Notes: generated by a model from the letters alone, not told the origin. Counted from the stretch's first letter, positions 16,964 through 25,414 are shown. The stretch is 64,000 nucleotides of DNA from Candidatus Competibacteraceae bacterium (GCA_016713505.1 JADJPA010000001.1:2803501-2867500); one strand, 5' to 3'. Numbers and translations are program-made.

Positions 16964-18772
16964 ATGTCGTGTCTGTTCGGCTATTGCGGCCCCCCAGCGG
17001 ACGGCTTGTTGGAACGGATGGCGGCCTTACTGGCGCATCGCTGTCCCCTCGGGTGGGAACGCGCCAGCGGTAGCACCGCAACCGGCGAGACGGTGGCAAT
17101 CGGCCACGGGATCGCCGCATGGAACCAGGAAACCCAACTGGCCCGACAGAGCGACGATCTACTCGGCTATGGCGGCGTCTTGTTCGCCACCGAGATTTTA
17201 GCGGGGCAGGGCAACACCGCCGACCAACTGTTAGCCGCTCTCCGCCAAAAGCCCGCCGCCGAAGCTTCACTGGAACGTTTGACCGGGGCTTTCGTACTGA
17301 CCTTAAGCCGAGATGACACCGTTTATCTGGTGCGCGACCCGGCCGGCGTCAAGGTAGTGTATTGGACTGTGCGGCAGAACCGGTTGTTGTTCGCCAGCGA
17401 AATTAAAGCCCTGTTTGCCGATCCCACGGTACCCCGCCGGATGCGGGCCGGAGCGTTGCCGGAGTATTTGACCTTCAGTTTCGTGCCAGACGTCGGCACG
17501 ATGTTCGAGGGGATCGAGGAGTTGCAACCCGGCTCCATCTTGCGCTTCTGCCGCGGCCGGGTAGAGATACGCCGCCATTTCCGCTTTGAAGAATTGGAAG
17601 CGGACCCTGGACGTCCCATCGCTGAATATCCGGCATTGGTGCGCACCGCTTTGGAGCACTCTGTCGCCGAGTGTTTGGCGGTCAGCGGAGCAAAACGCCC
17701 CGCCGTCTTTCTGTCTGGCGGAATCGACTCCAGCGCGGTGCTGGCCGTCGCCGCCCAACAGCAGCCACAGACGGCCTTTCCGACCTTATCGGCACACTTC
17801 GGGGCGGAATACGCGCGAGAAAACGACTTCGTGCAATTGATGGTGGATCGCTATGACACCGAGCACCGTTGGCTGGAAATTCGTCCCGCCAGCTTTCTCG
17901 AACACCTGCGAGAGATCATCTGGCGATTGGACGATCCCATCGGCGATCCGGTGACGATGCCCAACTATCTGCTGGCGCGGACGGCGGCTCAAGTCGCCGA
18001 TGTCGTCTTGAACGGAGAGGGTGGCGATCCGTGTTTCGGCGGCCCCAAAAATCTGCCGATGCTGCTGGCCCGCCTGTACGGGCCTTTGCCGGGCGAACCG
18101 CCTAACGGCTGGCTGGAACGCAACTACCTGCGGGCTTTTCAACGTTGTTATCAGGATCTCGATGCTTTGCTGGACCCCGCGCTACGCCGGGAAGCGGGTG
18201 GCGACGCCGCCTTGATCGGTCTGTTGGAACCTTTTTTCCAGACCTCGCAACCACGAGATTTCATCAACAAACTCATGGCCATGAACATCCGGCTCAAGGG
18301 CGCCAATCTGATTCTGGTGAAAGTGGAGAAAATGACGGCGGCCAATGGCGTGTTGGCGCTGCCGCCGCTGTTTTCCCGGCGCATCATCGAAACCAGCATG
18401 ATGTGCCCGCCCAACACCAAACTGGAAGGGGCGGTGGAAAAAAGCGTTCTCAAAAAAGCAACGCGGGACATCGTGCCGCAACCGATCATCGACCGGCCCA
18501 AATCAGGCATGATGGTGCCGGTACGGTTCTGGTTCCAGGGCGAGTTGCGCCGCTACGGCGAGCAGTTGCTCTCGCGCAAGAACCTTCAGCACTGCGGTTT
18601 TTTCAATCCCGATTATGTCAAACGTCTGCTGAATTACCAGATGGAAGGCGTTCCCGGCCTGCGACACGGCTTGAAGCTATGGATGCTGATGACCTTCCTG
18701 CTCTGGTACGAGCAGATGGTCGAAGCGCCATCGCCTTCCGGGCCGGTTCCCCCATTGCGCGAGAGCCGCTAA
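16964..18772 (+). CDS. Asparagine-synthetase-like amide ligase with degraded glutaminase domain
   Basis: 602 aa from ATG 16964. The C-terminal synthetase half is intact in its ATP-pyrophosphatase loop (FLSGGIDSS, residues about 249-257) and has NGEGGDPCFGG, a counterpart of the GEGxDE region. The N-terminal Ntn-hydrolase half is abnormal. The protein begins MSCLFGYCG where glutamine-dependent members begin MCGIxG, so Ser replaces the nucleophile Cys2 in a direct alignment. The RGPD motif reads RCPLGW, and no NGEIYN motif is seen. Such loss occurs in beta-lactam synthetases, and lasso-peptide cyclases are divergent relatives, so it may form an amide without using glutamine. Its substrate is unknown. 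The 3' end abuts the convergent cupin gene with no spacer. Confidence 0.8.
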   Translation: MSCLFGYCGPPADGLLERMAALLAHRCPLGWERASGSTATGETVAIGHGIAAWNQETQLARQSDDLLGYGGVLFATEILAGQGNTADQLLAALRQKPAAEASLERLTGAFVLTLSRDDTVYLVRDPAGVKVVYWTVRQNRLLFASEIKALFADPTVPRRMRAGALPEYLTFSFVPDVGTMFEGIEELQPGSILRFCRGRVEIRRHFRFEELEADPGRPIAEYPALVRTALEHSVAECLAVSGAKRPAVFLSGGIDSSAVLAVAAQQQPQTAFPTLSAHFGAEYARENDFVQLMVDRYDTEHRWLEIRPASFLEHLREIIWRLDDPIGDPVTMPNYLLARTAAQVADVVLNGEGGDPCFGGPKNLPMLLARLYGPLPGEPPNGWLERNYLRAFQRCYQDLDALLDPALRREAGGDAALIGLLEPFFQTSQPRDFINKLMAMNIRLKGANLILVKVEKMTAANGVLALPPLFSRRIIETSMMCPPNTKLEGAVEKSVLKKATRDIVPQPIIDRPKSGMMVPVRFWFQGELRRYGEQLLSRKNLQHCGFFNPDYVKRLLNYQMEGVPGLRHGLKLWMLMTFLLWYEQMVEAPSPSGPVPPLRESR

Positions 18773-19438
18773 CTAACGGGGAATCAGCGTGCGATTGATC
18801 ATCGGATGATCGTCGTCGCGCGGCCCAAAATCGCTGTCGGGATGCCAAGCGATCACGTCGAGCGCTTCATCTTCAGTATAAAAAGAATGCAGGCAACCGG
18901 TCGGGATATACCAACCCATGCTTGGCTGTAAGGGATAAACGCCGCCTGGCGTGCGGCATTCGCCGGACCCGCGCAAAATGACCCCGATCCGCACCGAAGG
19001 GTGCGTGTGAGGGGTCTGATCGGTATGCGGCGGAATATGCAGATGGTTCAAACAGGGATCACCCAGACGGGGAGGGCAAATCAGCAGCGTATCGCTACAG
19101 CCGTCGATATAACGCAGACGGCCCGCCGTTTCCAGCGGGCCGCCGATTTGCCGCAAACCCCGATAGCCAGGCAGGGCGATGAACAAGCCGCCGCCACCGC
19201 TGATTTCTCCCCCGTCGGGGACTACAAAAAACATCCCCGCGCGCAAGGCAAAAGGGCCGGTTTCGGCGTCGGATAGTCGGGCTTGGCCGCTCGTGATCAT
19301 GCCGTAAACGGTCATTCCGGCCGGCAAGCGCAACGGCTCTTCCGCCCAACCCCCGATCTGGATGCTACCCAAGTCCAGCAGCAAACCTGATCCGATGGCG
19401 AGCGGGACGAAACCCGAACCGGACGCGCGGTCAGCCAT
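18773..19438 (-). CDS. Cupin-domain protein of unknown function
   Basis: 221 aa from ATG 19438, 4 bases after the HNH gene's stop. The C-terminal half contains a cupin metal motif (HIPPHTDQTPHTHPSVRIG with several His, then GWYIPTGCLHSFY), and the N-terminal half a second, degenerate beta-barrel (LRLPAGMTVYGMITSGQARL). Bicupins of this kind act as oxygenases, isomerases or sensors; nothing here separates these. The tight spacing with the HNH gene suggests a two-gene unit, although a functional link is not obvious. Confidence 0.72.
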   Translation of the reverse strand: MADRASGSGFVPLAIGSGLLLDLGSIQIGGWAEEPLRLPAGMTVYGMITSGQARLSDAETGPFALRAGMFFVVPDGGEISGGGGLFIALPGYRGLRQIGGPLETAGRLRYIDGCSDTLLICPPRLGDPCLNHLHIPPHTDQTPHTHPSVRIGVILRGSGECRTPGGVYPLQPSMGWYIPTGCLHSFYTEDEALDVIAWHPDSDFGPRDDDHPMINRTLIPR

Positions 19439-19442
19439 GGCC

Positions 19443-20042
19443 TCAGGACAAACGCGCCAGCCGCTGGTGCAACGGGCTGGAGCGCGGGAAGTGCGCGCGT
19501 AAAAAATCCATCTGATCGGCCAGCACCCGCTTGCCTTGCAGATAGACGTACTCCGCGTGATTGGGCGTAAACGGAATCGCCAGCAACTGCATACCGGACT
19601 GCTCTGGAGTTTTACCGCCCTTGTGGTGATTGCAGGGCTTACAGGCGGTGACCACGTTGTTCCAGTGATCGACGCCACCCTGAACGATGGGTCGGACGTG
19701 ATCGCGCGACAGATCTCGCACATGGAAGGTCTCACCGCAATACAGGCAGGTATTGCAGTCACGCCGGAACAGCGATGCGTTCGACAGCGGCGGCGCGTAA
19801 TCCTCGCGGGCGCGCAACCGGGCGTAGGCGCCGCCCTGGGTGGCGATGATGGAGTTCACGACAATCAGGCTTTGTTGGCCGCTGCGCGCATTGATGCCAC
19901 CGCGCACCGTATACAGGGCCATCCCGCAGGTATAGGCGACCTGTTCGGCGTGATACAAGCGCACCGCCTGCTGATAATCAACCCACTCCAGTGGCATTCC
20001 GGTGACATCCGTATGCAAGACTTGTTGCTCCAATCCGTACAT
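19443..20042 (-). CDS. HNH endonuclease family protein
   Basis: 199 aa. A zinc-dependent HNH module spans about residues 95-145: CLYCGETFHVRDLSRDHV, then NNVVTACKPCNHHKGGKTP. This is the single-domain HNH form seen widely in bacterial chromosomes, usually without a known target. There is no phage or intron context, and the upstream 90 residues resemble no DNA-binding domain I recognise. It precedes the cupin gene by 4 bases. Confidence 0.8.
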   Translation of the reverse strand: MYGLEQQVLHTDVTGMPLEWVDYQQAVRLYHAEQVAYTCGMALYTVRGGINARSGQQSLIVVNSIIATQGGAYARLRAREDYAPPLSNASLFRRDCNTCLYCGETFHVRDLSRDHVRPIVQGGVDHWNNVVTACKPCNHHKGGKTPEQSGMQLLAIPFTPNHAEYVYLQGKRVLADQMDFLRAHFPRSSPLHQRLARLS

Positions 20043-20361
20043 ATTTCACCTATGCTCGTTCCTTATTATTCTTACCCCATTCTCGGCAAAAACCGTGAAA
20101 CCATCCTGAACGACGCGAGGCCGCGCTACCTTCTTCAGCCTACGAACCTCCAGACAAATCTGGCTTATTTCTTCGCCACCTTTAAGCAGCTTCAAGTCTA
20201 AGCTACTATTCTAACAGTATCGTGCGTTCTTCGCCGCCGGCGCGCGTGCCCGACCACACAAACCCAGCGTCTCCACGAGGCTCTAAACAAGCCTTTTTTC
20301 GTACCTGCTTCCGGGCTAGGCGGAAGCCCGGCAGATATAACAAAATCAGGAGGACAACCTC
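20043..20361. other. Intergenic leader region before pntAA
   Basis: No supported gene. It must hold the divergent promoters of the HNH gene and the pnt operon, though no strong -35/-10 pair stands out. An inverted repeat (20311-20331, arms CCGGGCT/AGCCCGG with a 7-base loop) lies in the pntAA leader, and a strong ribosome site AGGAGG lies just before the ATG. Confidence 0.5.
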
Positions 20362-21480
20362 ATGCCTGTTCGTATGGCCGTCCCGAAAGAAATGATTTCG
20401 GGCGAACGCCGGGTCGCCTTGGATCCGACCATGGCCGATCGCTTCAGCAAGCTCGGCGCGGAAATTCTGCTGGAGAAAGGCGCGGGACTCAGCGCTTTTT
20501 TCCCTGACGAAGCCTACAAGAGCAGCCGGCTGGTGGACAATGCCACCGCTCTTTATGCCGAAGCGGATGTGGTCTTCAAAGTGCAGCCGCCTACCCTGGA
20601 GGAGGTGGAACAACTGAGGGATGGCTCGACGCTGCTGGCCGTGTTGCAGCCGCACCGCAACCTGGAAATGGTCAAGCGGTTACGCGACAAGAAGATTACC
20701 AGCTTCGCCATGGAGTTGATCCCGCGCATTTCCCGCGCTCAGTCGATGGACGTGCTGTCTTCACAGGCGGCGGTGTCCGGCTATAAGGTAGCGCTGTTGG
20801 CCGCCAATCTGGCCAGCGGCTTCTTCCCGATGTTGACCACGGCCGCCGGCACCATCCGGCCCTCCAAGGTGGTGATCATCGGCGCGGGCGTCGCGGGCCT
20901 CCAGGCCATCGCCACCTGCCGCCGTTTGGGCGCGATGGTGGAAGCTTACGATGTCCGTCCCGCCGCCCGTCAAGAAATCGAATCGCTCGGCGCCAAGATG
21001 ATCGACACCGGGGTCAGCGCCGCCGGTGAAGGCGGTTACGCCCGCGAACTGACGGCCGAGGAAAAGAAGCAACAGGCCGACGTGCTGGCCAAGCACATCG
21101 CCGCCGCCAACGCGGTCATCACCACCGCCGCCATCCCCGGCCGCGAAGCCCCCAAGATCGTCACCACCGCCATGGTCGAAGGCATGAAGCGCGGCGCGGT
21201 CGTGGTGGACATGGCGGCTGAGTCGGGCGGCAACTGCGAGCTGACCAAACCGGGCGAGACCTACGAGCACAACGGCGTCATCATCGCCGGCCCGCTCAAC
21301 ATCCCCAGCAGCTTCCCGGTTCCCGCCAGCGAGATGTACGCCAAGAACCTGTTTAATTTCCTGTCGCCGATGATTAAAGACGGCAACATGAATTTGGACT
21401 GGGACGACGAGGTGATCGCCAAGAGCGCCCTGACCCGTGATGGCAAGATCGTCCACGAACCCACCAGCAAGCTGGTATAA
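20362..21480 (+). CDS. pntAA: Proton-translocating transhydrogenase, NAD-binding alpha-1 subunit
   Basis: 372 aa. It is the NAD(H)-binding domain I of the membrane transhydrogenase, similar in fold to alanine dehydrogenase: N-terminal VPKEMISGERRVALDP, Rossmann loop VIIGAGVAGLQAI. It lacks the membrane helices fused to it in E. coli PntA (510 aa); those are the next gene, so the enzyme is of the three-subunit type (as in Rhodospirillum rubrum). The complex uses proton-motive force to make NADPH from NADH. AGGAGG precedes the ATG. Confidence 0.95.
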   Translation: MPVRMAVPKEMISGERRVALDPTMADRFSKLGAEILLEKGAGLSAFFPDEAYKSSRLVDNATALYAEADVVFKVQPPTLEEVEQLRDGSTLLAVLQPHRNLEMVKRLRDKKITSFAMELIPRISRAQSMDVLSSQAAVSGYKVALLAANLASGFFPMLTTAAGTIRPSKVVIIGAGVAGLQAIATCRRLGAMVEAYDVRPAARQEIESLGAKMIDTGVSAAGEGGYARELTAEEKKQQADVLAKHIAAANAVITTAAIPGREAPKIVTTAMVEGMKRGAVVVDMAAESGGNCELTKPGETYEHNGVIIAGPLNIPSSFPVPASEMYAKNLFNFLSPMIKDGNMNLDWDDEVIAKSALTRDGKIVHEPTSKLV

Positions 21481-21501
21481 CCATAAAATCGGAGAAGCGT
21501 T

Positions 21502-21813
21502 ATGGAAATCATGAAGCAAGTCGTCGAGTTCTTCTCCCCTATTTACATCCTGATGCTGGCCGCTTTCCTCGGTTATGAAATCATCAGCAAGGTGCCGGTC
21601 ATCCTGCACACGCCGCTGATGTCCGGCACCAACTTCGTGCATGGCATCGTGCTGGTCGGCGCGATGGTAGCGTTGGGTCAGGCCGAAACCGGATTGGAGA
21701 AGACCATCGGTTTCCTCGGGGTGCTGTTGGGCGCCGGCAACGCGGTGGGCGGTTATTTCGTCACGGAGCGGATGCTGGAAATGTTCAAGAGCAGCAAGGG
21801 CCAGGAGAAGTAA
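21502..21813 (+). CDS. pntAB: Transhydrogenase membrane alpha-2 subunit
   Basis: 103 aa with about three to four hydrophobic helices (FFSPIYILMLAAFLGYEII; FVHGIVLVGAMVALGQ; TIGFLGVLLGAGNAVGGYF). It is the alpha-linked part of the proton channel that is fused to PntA in E. coli. It sits 21 bases after pntAA and 3 bases before pntB, with GGAGA as ribosome site. Confidence 0.93.
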   Translation: MEIMKQVVEFFSPIYILMLAAFLGYEIISKVPVILHTPLMSGTNFVHGIVLVGAMVALGQAETGLEKTIGFLGVLLGAGNAVGGYFVTERMLEMFKSSKGQEK

Positions 21814-21816
21814 GTC

Positions 21817-23226
21817 ATGGGCTATGTGATTGAAACGATTTATTTCCTGACGGCCGTTCTGTTCATCATCGGCCTCAAGCGGATGTCGCATCCGACCACC
21901 GCCCGCAGCGGTATCGTTTGGGCGGGCTACGGCATGGTGATGGCGACCGTGGTCAGCTTCATCCATCCGCAGATTCAAGCCGGCTCCGGCAATTATCTGC
22001 TGATGATCGTCGCCATCGCCATCGGCGGGGCGATTGCCTGGTACGGCGCCAAGAAAGTGGCGATGACCGCCATGCCGCAGATGATCGCCATCTACAACGG
22101 CATGGGCGGCGGCGCGGCGGCGGCCATCGCGGCGGTGGAGCTGTTAAAGGATCATGCCGACAAAGCCCATGCGCCGAGCACCGCCACCTTGATCATGGCC
22201 GTGGCGGGCGCGTTGATCGGCGCGGTGTCGTTTTCCGGCTCGGTGGTGGCCTTCGGCAAGCTCCAGGAACTGAAATTCTTTAAGGATGACGCCAAGTTCC
22301 GCTTTACCGGTCAGCAGAAAGTCAATGCGGCGATCTTTGCCGCCGCAGTGCTGCTGGGCCTTATCATCGCCATTGGCCACAGCTCCAGCGGTGGTTTGAT
22401 CACCCTCTTCTTCCTGCTGGCCCTGGCCTTCGGCGCCATGATGGCGTTGCCCATCGGCGGCGCGGACATGCCGGTGGTGATCTCGCTGTTCAACGCCTTC
22501 ACCGGTCTGGCGGTAGCGCTGGAAGGCTTCGTGCTCGGCAACTCGGCCATGATCATCGCCGGCATCATCGTCGGCTCGTCCGGTACGCTGCTGACGCTGA
22601 TGATGGCCAAGGCGATGAACCGCTCGGTCTCCAACGTGCTGTTCAGCAACTGGGCGGCGTTGGCCAGCGGCGAGGCGCAAGCCGTTACCGGCAGCCTCAA
22701 GCCGATGGAAGCCTCGGATGCGGCGGTGCAGATGGCGTATGCCGCCAAGGTTATCATCGTGCCCGGTTACGGCATGGCGGTGGCCCAAGCGCAGCACAAG
22801 ATCTGGGAAATGAGCAAGCTGCTCATCGAGCGGGGAACCGAAGTCAAATTCGCCATCCACCCGGTCGCCGGTCGGATGCCCGGTCACATGAACGTGCTGC
22901 TGGCCGAAGCGGGCGTGCCTTACGATCTGATCTTTGACATGGAGGAAATCAACGAAGAGTTTTCGACCGCCGACGTGGCGCTGGTGATCGGCGCGAACGA
23001 CGTGGTGAATCCGGCGGCGAGAACCGATAAAGCCAGTCCGATCTACGGGATGCCGATTTTGAACGTCGATCACGCCAAGAACGTGCAAGTCATCAAGCGC
23101 GGCAAGGGCGTCGGCTTCGCCGGCATCGAAAACGCGCTGTTCTTCGCCGACAACACCCGGATGGTGTACGGCGACGCGCAGAAAGTAGCGGCCGGCCTGA
23201 TCCAGGGCATCAAGGATCTCGGCTAA
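21817..23226 (+). CDS. pntB: Transhydrogenase beta subunit PntB
   Basis: 469 aa (462 in E. coli). The N-terminal two-thirds carry about nine hydrophobic helices forming the proton channel; the C-terminal third is the NADP(H)-binding domain III (VPGYGMAVAQAQHKIWE; FAIHPVAGRMPGHMNVLL; IGANDVVNPAA). With PntAA and PntAB it forms the NADPH-generating proton transhydrogenase of the inner membrane. The operon closes with a strong Rho-independent terminator. Confidence 0.96.
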   Translation: MGYVIETIYFLTAVLFIIGLKRMSHPTTARSGIVWAGYGMVMATVVSFIHPQIQAGSGNYLLMIVAIAIGGAIAWYGAKKVAMTAMPQMIAIYNGMGGGAAAAIAAVELLKDHADKAHAPSTATLIMAVAGALIGAVSFSGSVVAFGKLQELKFFKDDAKFRFTGQQKVNAAIFAAAVLLGLIIAIGHSSSGGLITLFFLLALAFGAMMALPIGGADMPVVISLFNAFTGLAVALEGFVLGNSAMIIAGIIVGSSGTLLTLMMAKAMNRSVSNVLFSNWAALASGEAQAVTGSLKPMEASDAAVQMAYAAKVIIVPGYGMAVAQAQHKIWEMSKLLIERGTEVKFAIHPVAGRMPGHMNVLLAEAGVPYDLIFDMEEINEEFSTADVALVIGANDVVNPAARTDKASPIYGMPILNVDHAKNVQVIKRGKGVGFAGIENALFFADNTRMVYGDAQKVAAGLIQGIKDLG

Positions 23227-23247
23227 ACCGTTGTCGCTTTAGTTAGG

Positions 23248-23282
23248 AAATCAGGCGGCCTTTGGGTCGCCTGATTTTTTAT
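23248..23282 (+). terminator. Rho-independent terminator of the pnt operon
   Basis: Ten-base stem AAATCAGGCG (23248-23257) / CGCCTGATTT (23268-23277) with a 10-base loop, followed by a T tract, 21 bases after the pntB stop. Confidence 0.92.
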
Positions 23283-23326
23283 TGCCTGAAAAACCCGGCC
23301 TTGCGGCCGAGCTGAAATCACGACGC

Positions 23327-24475
23327 TCAATGCGCCGGCAGGTTGATGCGCACCGTATCCTTCAGCACGCCGTCCAGGCCGCCGAACACGGTCAGCCGCT
23401 CGACCTTATCCACCACCTTCTCCAGCGCTTCCAGTTCTTTCAAGCGCAGCAGCAGCGGGTTATCTTCCATAAGCTTGGCGGTGTTCAGCAACGAACGGGT
23501 CGCGGCGGTTTCCTCGCGCCGACGGATGACGTTGGCCTGCGCCACCTTCTCCGCCTGCACCACCTGGTTGAGAATCTCCTTCATCTCACCGGGCAAGATC
23601 ACGTCCTTCAAGCCGACCGTCTCCACTTCCAAGCCGTATGGGCGCGCCCGCTCGGCGGCGTAGCGCCAGATTTCCTGATCCAGTTCGTCCTTGTCGCCGA
23701 GCAACACATCCAAGGTGCGCGAGCCGATGGTCTGGCGCAGCCCAAACTGCAAGGCGCGGTACAGATAATCGATGAAGTTGCCCAATTCCGAGCGGGCCTT
23801 CACCGGATCGGCCACCCGGTACACCGCCGACAGGTTCACCCGCAGGCTGACTTTATCCTTGGTCAGAATGTCCTGACCGGAGACTTCCAGCGCCTGCAAG
23901 CGTAGATCGATGCTGTCTACCTTGATTGCCCGATTGAAGCACCAGAAGGCGTGCAAACCGGGCGGCAGGGTGCGCGCCAATTCGCCATCCACGAATAGCA
24001 AACCGATGTGGTTGGCTTCGATCTCGGCGCTTTGTACCGCACCGTTCAGGTTCTTGGCCAAGGCTGCCGATGGCCGCGCCAACACGGCGGTGTGCGCCCG
24101 CGACAACGTGTAATCGGTGGCGATGTCGATTAGCTCGACCCGGACTTCAACCGGCCCGCGCCAGTACACCCGACGGGTCGCAGGCGGCAACACGCCATCC
24201 AGGCGGCCGTTCTTGTAAATCAAACCGACCTGTTGCTCACCGGTTTCCACCACCTGAAAGTGGCGCTCGACCCGCTGGGGATCGGTCTTTAACAGCACAT
24301 CCAGCCAGGGATGCTCGAACTCGGCCACGGACAGGTCGTAACGCTGGACTTCGTGGCGATTCTGGGGGTCGAGCCAGCGGTAAATACCCGGCTCCAGAAT
24401 GGCCGTCAACCGACGATCCTGGAAATGCAGCCCACGCTCGTTCTGGGCGATGATGATTCGCTTGTAACCCAACAT
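23327..24475 (-). CDS. Slipin (SPFH/band-7) family protein
   Basis: 382 aa. The N-terminal third is a beta-rich region (YKRIIIAQNERGLHFQDRR); two related segments (HFQVVETGEQQVGLIYKNG and NHIGLLFVDGELARTLPPGL) precede an SPFH domain. The C-terminus is a charged coiled coil (GEMKEILNQVVQAEKVAQAN). It lacks a strong N-terminal membrane helix. Slipins scaffold membrane microdomains; this soluble-looking form is often found near RtcB-type RNA repair genes, as I recall, but no rtcA/rtcB/rtcR is in this window. The ribosome site AAGGAG is good. The 1 kb upstream carries tRNA and structured-RNA elements rather than genes. Confidence 0.8.
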   Translation of the reverse strand: MLGYKRIIIAQNERGLHFQDRRLTAILEPGIYRWLDPQNRHEVQRYDLSVAEFEHPWLDVLLKTDPQRVERHFQVVETGEQQVGLIYKNGRLDGVLPPATRRVYWRGPVEVRVELIDIATDYTLSRAHTAVLARPSAALAKNLNGAVQSAEIEANHIGLLFVDGELARTLPPGLHAFWCFNRAIKVDSIDLRLQALEVSGQDILTKDKVSLRVNLSAVYRVADPVKARSELGNFIDYLYRALQFGLRQTIGSRTLDVLLGDKDELDQEIWRYAAERARPYGLEVETVGLKDVILPGEMKEILNQVVQAEKVAQANVIRRREETAATRSLLNTAKLMEDNPLLLRLKELEALEKVVDKVERLTVFGGLDGVLKDTVRINLPAH

Positions 24476-24518
24476 ATCTTGGTGCTCCTTGTGTATGAGA
24501 ACGTTTTATCTTCCTGTT

Positions 24519-24534
24519 CCGCCGTTTCCGGCGG
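24519..24534 (-). other. GAAA-tetraloop hairpin in the slipin leader
   Basis: On the minus strand the sequence reads CCGCCG-GAAA-CGGCGG, a perfect 6-base stem with a GNRA tetraloop, about 45 bases upstream of the slipin ATG. It could stabilise or regulate the slipin mRNA; function is inferred only. Confidence 0.55.
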
Positions 24535-24621
24535 CGCGAGCGTGGCGTGTTGCCATCGGCACCGTTTCCGGCCCGCCACTGCCGAGCATTAAAAGGCTGT
24601 CATTCAGCACATCTCCTTAAC

Positions 24622-24649
24622 AAAAATCTCCCCTGCCCTTTGGCAGAGG
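24622..24649 (-). terminator. Terminator-like hairpin upstream of slipin
   Basis: Minus strand: stem CCTCTGCC (24642-24649) / GGCAGGGG (24630-24637) with a 4-base loop AAAG and a TTTTT run at 24622-24626. It would end a transcript coming from the tRNA-Thr side about 150 bases before slipin, or attenuate read-through into it. Confidence 0.7.
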
Positions 24650-24922
24650 GAATAGGGGTAAGGAATCAACCCCTGAATGAGTGGGCGCACACCCCACGCC
24701 CATGCGGCGGACGACGGGTCGAAACCGCGCGGAGCAACGGCGGGCCTCACGCACTGATCGGCATCCCTGCCAATCAGATGGCGTTCAGCTGGCCGAAACC
24801 TAGCTCAATTCGACACACGCCGCGCAAAACCGCGCAGACGCTGTCGGTCAGTCGCGATGCCGACGCCGAAGCGCCGGGCACGCTACCGCCCACCGGGGTG
24901 GCTCCCGGGGTACTGCTATAGA

Positions 24923-24958
24923 GCGGACTCGAACCGCGAACCTTTAAGCTTTAAAGGT
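24923..24958 (-). other. T-arm-like fragment and palindrome downstream of tRNA-Thr
   Basis: On the minus strand, 8 bases after the tRNA-Thr CCA, comes an 8-base stem ACCTTTAA/TTAAAGGT (24940-24958). It is followed by GCGGTTCGAGTCCGC (24923-24937), a perfect T-arm with the conserved loop TTCGAGT. No D-arm or acceptor partner is found, so this is not a complete tRNA. It may be a tRNA relic or part of a tRNA-like RNA. Confidence 0.6.
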
Positions 24959-24966
24959 CTTTCCCA

Positions 24967-25041
24967 TGGAGAAAAAGGAGGGAATCGAACCCCCGTCAGT
25001 CTGATTACAAATCAGATGCTCAACCACTGAGCTACTTTTCC
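24967..25041 (-). tRNA. tRNA-Thr (anticodon UGU), atypical
   Basis: 75 bases including CCA. Acceptor GGAAAAG/CTTTTTC (with a G-T pair), D-arm GCTC-AGTGGTT-GAGC, anticodon arm TCTGA-TTTGTAA-TCAGA (anticodon TGT), and T-arm with loop TTCGATT all form. The A/T-rich acceptor stem and the U at position 73 differ from the standard threonine tRNA (acceptor GCCGACU, A73 in E. coli), while the anticodon arm is close to it. It may be a genuine but diverged tRNA, or one serving the neighbouring slipin locus. No tRNA-Tyr/Gly/tufB neighbours are present. Confidence 0.85.
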
Positions 25042-25212
25042 GAGCTTCGAAGACCTCTCGTCCGCCCGATACACGCCGTGCGATGGTTAGCGTTAGCGCG
25101 CCGGACCGGCATCCAGAACCGGTACCGCTGTGCGGCGACAGGCTGACTTCGAACTTGATCGGCGGGGATTTCAAAATCTTTCCGCCGAACGTCTGAGACA
25201 AAACATCAGCCA

Positions 25213-25408
25213 ATAAAAAACCCCGGAAGGCACACCGCCGACCGGGGTTGGTAGTCCCGCTCGGAAGGTCGTCTAAGCCAGACCTTCCGAGCCTGTATGC
25301 TCGTCAGGTCCGCATCCGATCTATCGTTAGCGCGCAAGAGTGCGCCGCCGACAGTGGTCGGCCGATAGCTGATAAATGATTGAAGTTAGGCTGAGTTTTA
25401 TTCATGGG
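25213..25408 (-). ncRNA. Candidate structured RNA of unknown family
   Basis: About 190 bases between a strong sigma70 promoter and a Rho-independent terminator, with no plausible protein frame. In order on the minus strand: a three-way junction closed by CTATCG/CGATAG that encloses hairpins GCCGAC-CACT-GTCGGC and GCGC-(8)-GCGC; then a perfect 12-base stem GCTCGGAAGGTC / GACCTTCCGAGC with a 10-base loop (25260-25293); then the terminator. I cannot match it to 6S, tmRNA, SRP, RNase P or a riboswitch. Its position upstream of tRNA-Thr and slipin suggests it belongs to that locus. Confidence 0.65.
25215..25250 (-). terminator. Terminator of the candidate RNA
   Basis: Minus strand stem AACCCCGG / CCGGGGTT (25243-25250 and 25220-25227) with a 15-base loop, followed by TTTTTTA. 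Confidence 0.85.
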
Positions 25409-25414
25409 GCGCAG

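Noticed and set aside
24540..24580. Sigma54 promoter upstream of slipin (as in rtc operons)
   Set aside because: The best candidate has GG and CG elements one base out of the required GG-N10-GC spacing.
24944..25213. Possible 89-aa protein upstream of slipin
   Set aside because: It contains SSVVEHLICNQTDGGSIPS, the well-known false translation of a tRNA gene; the DNA is tRNA-Thr.
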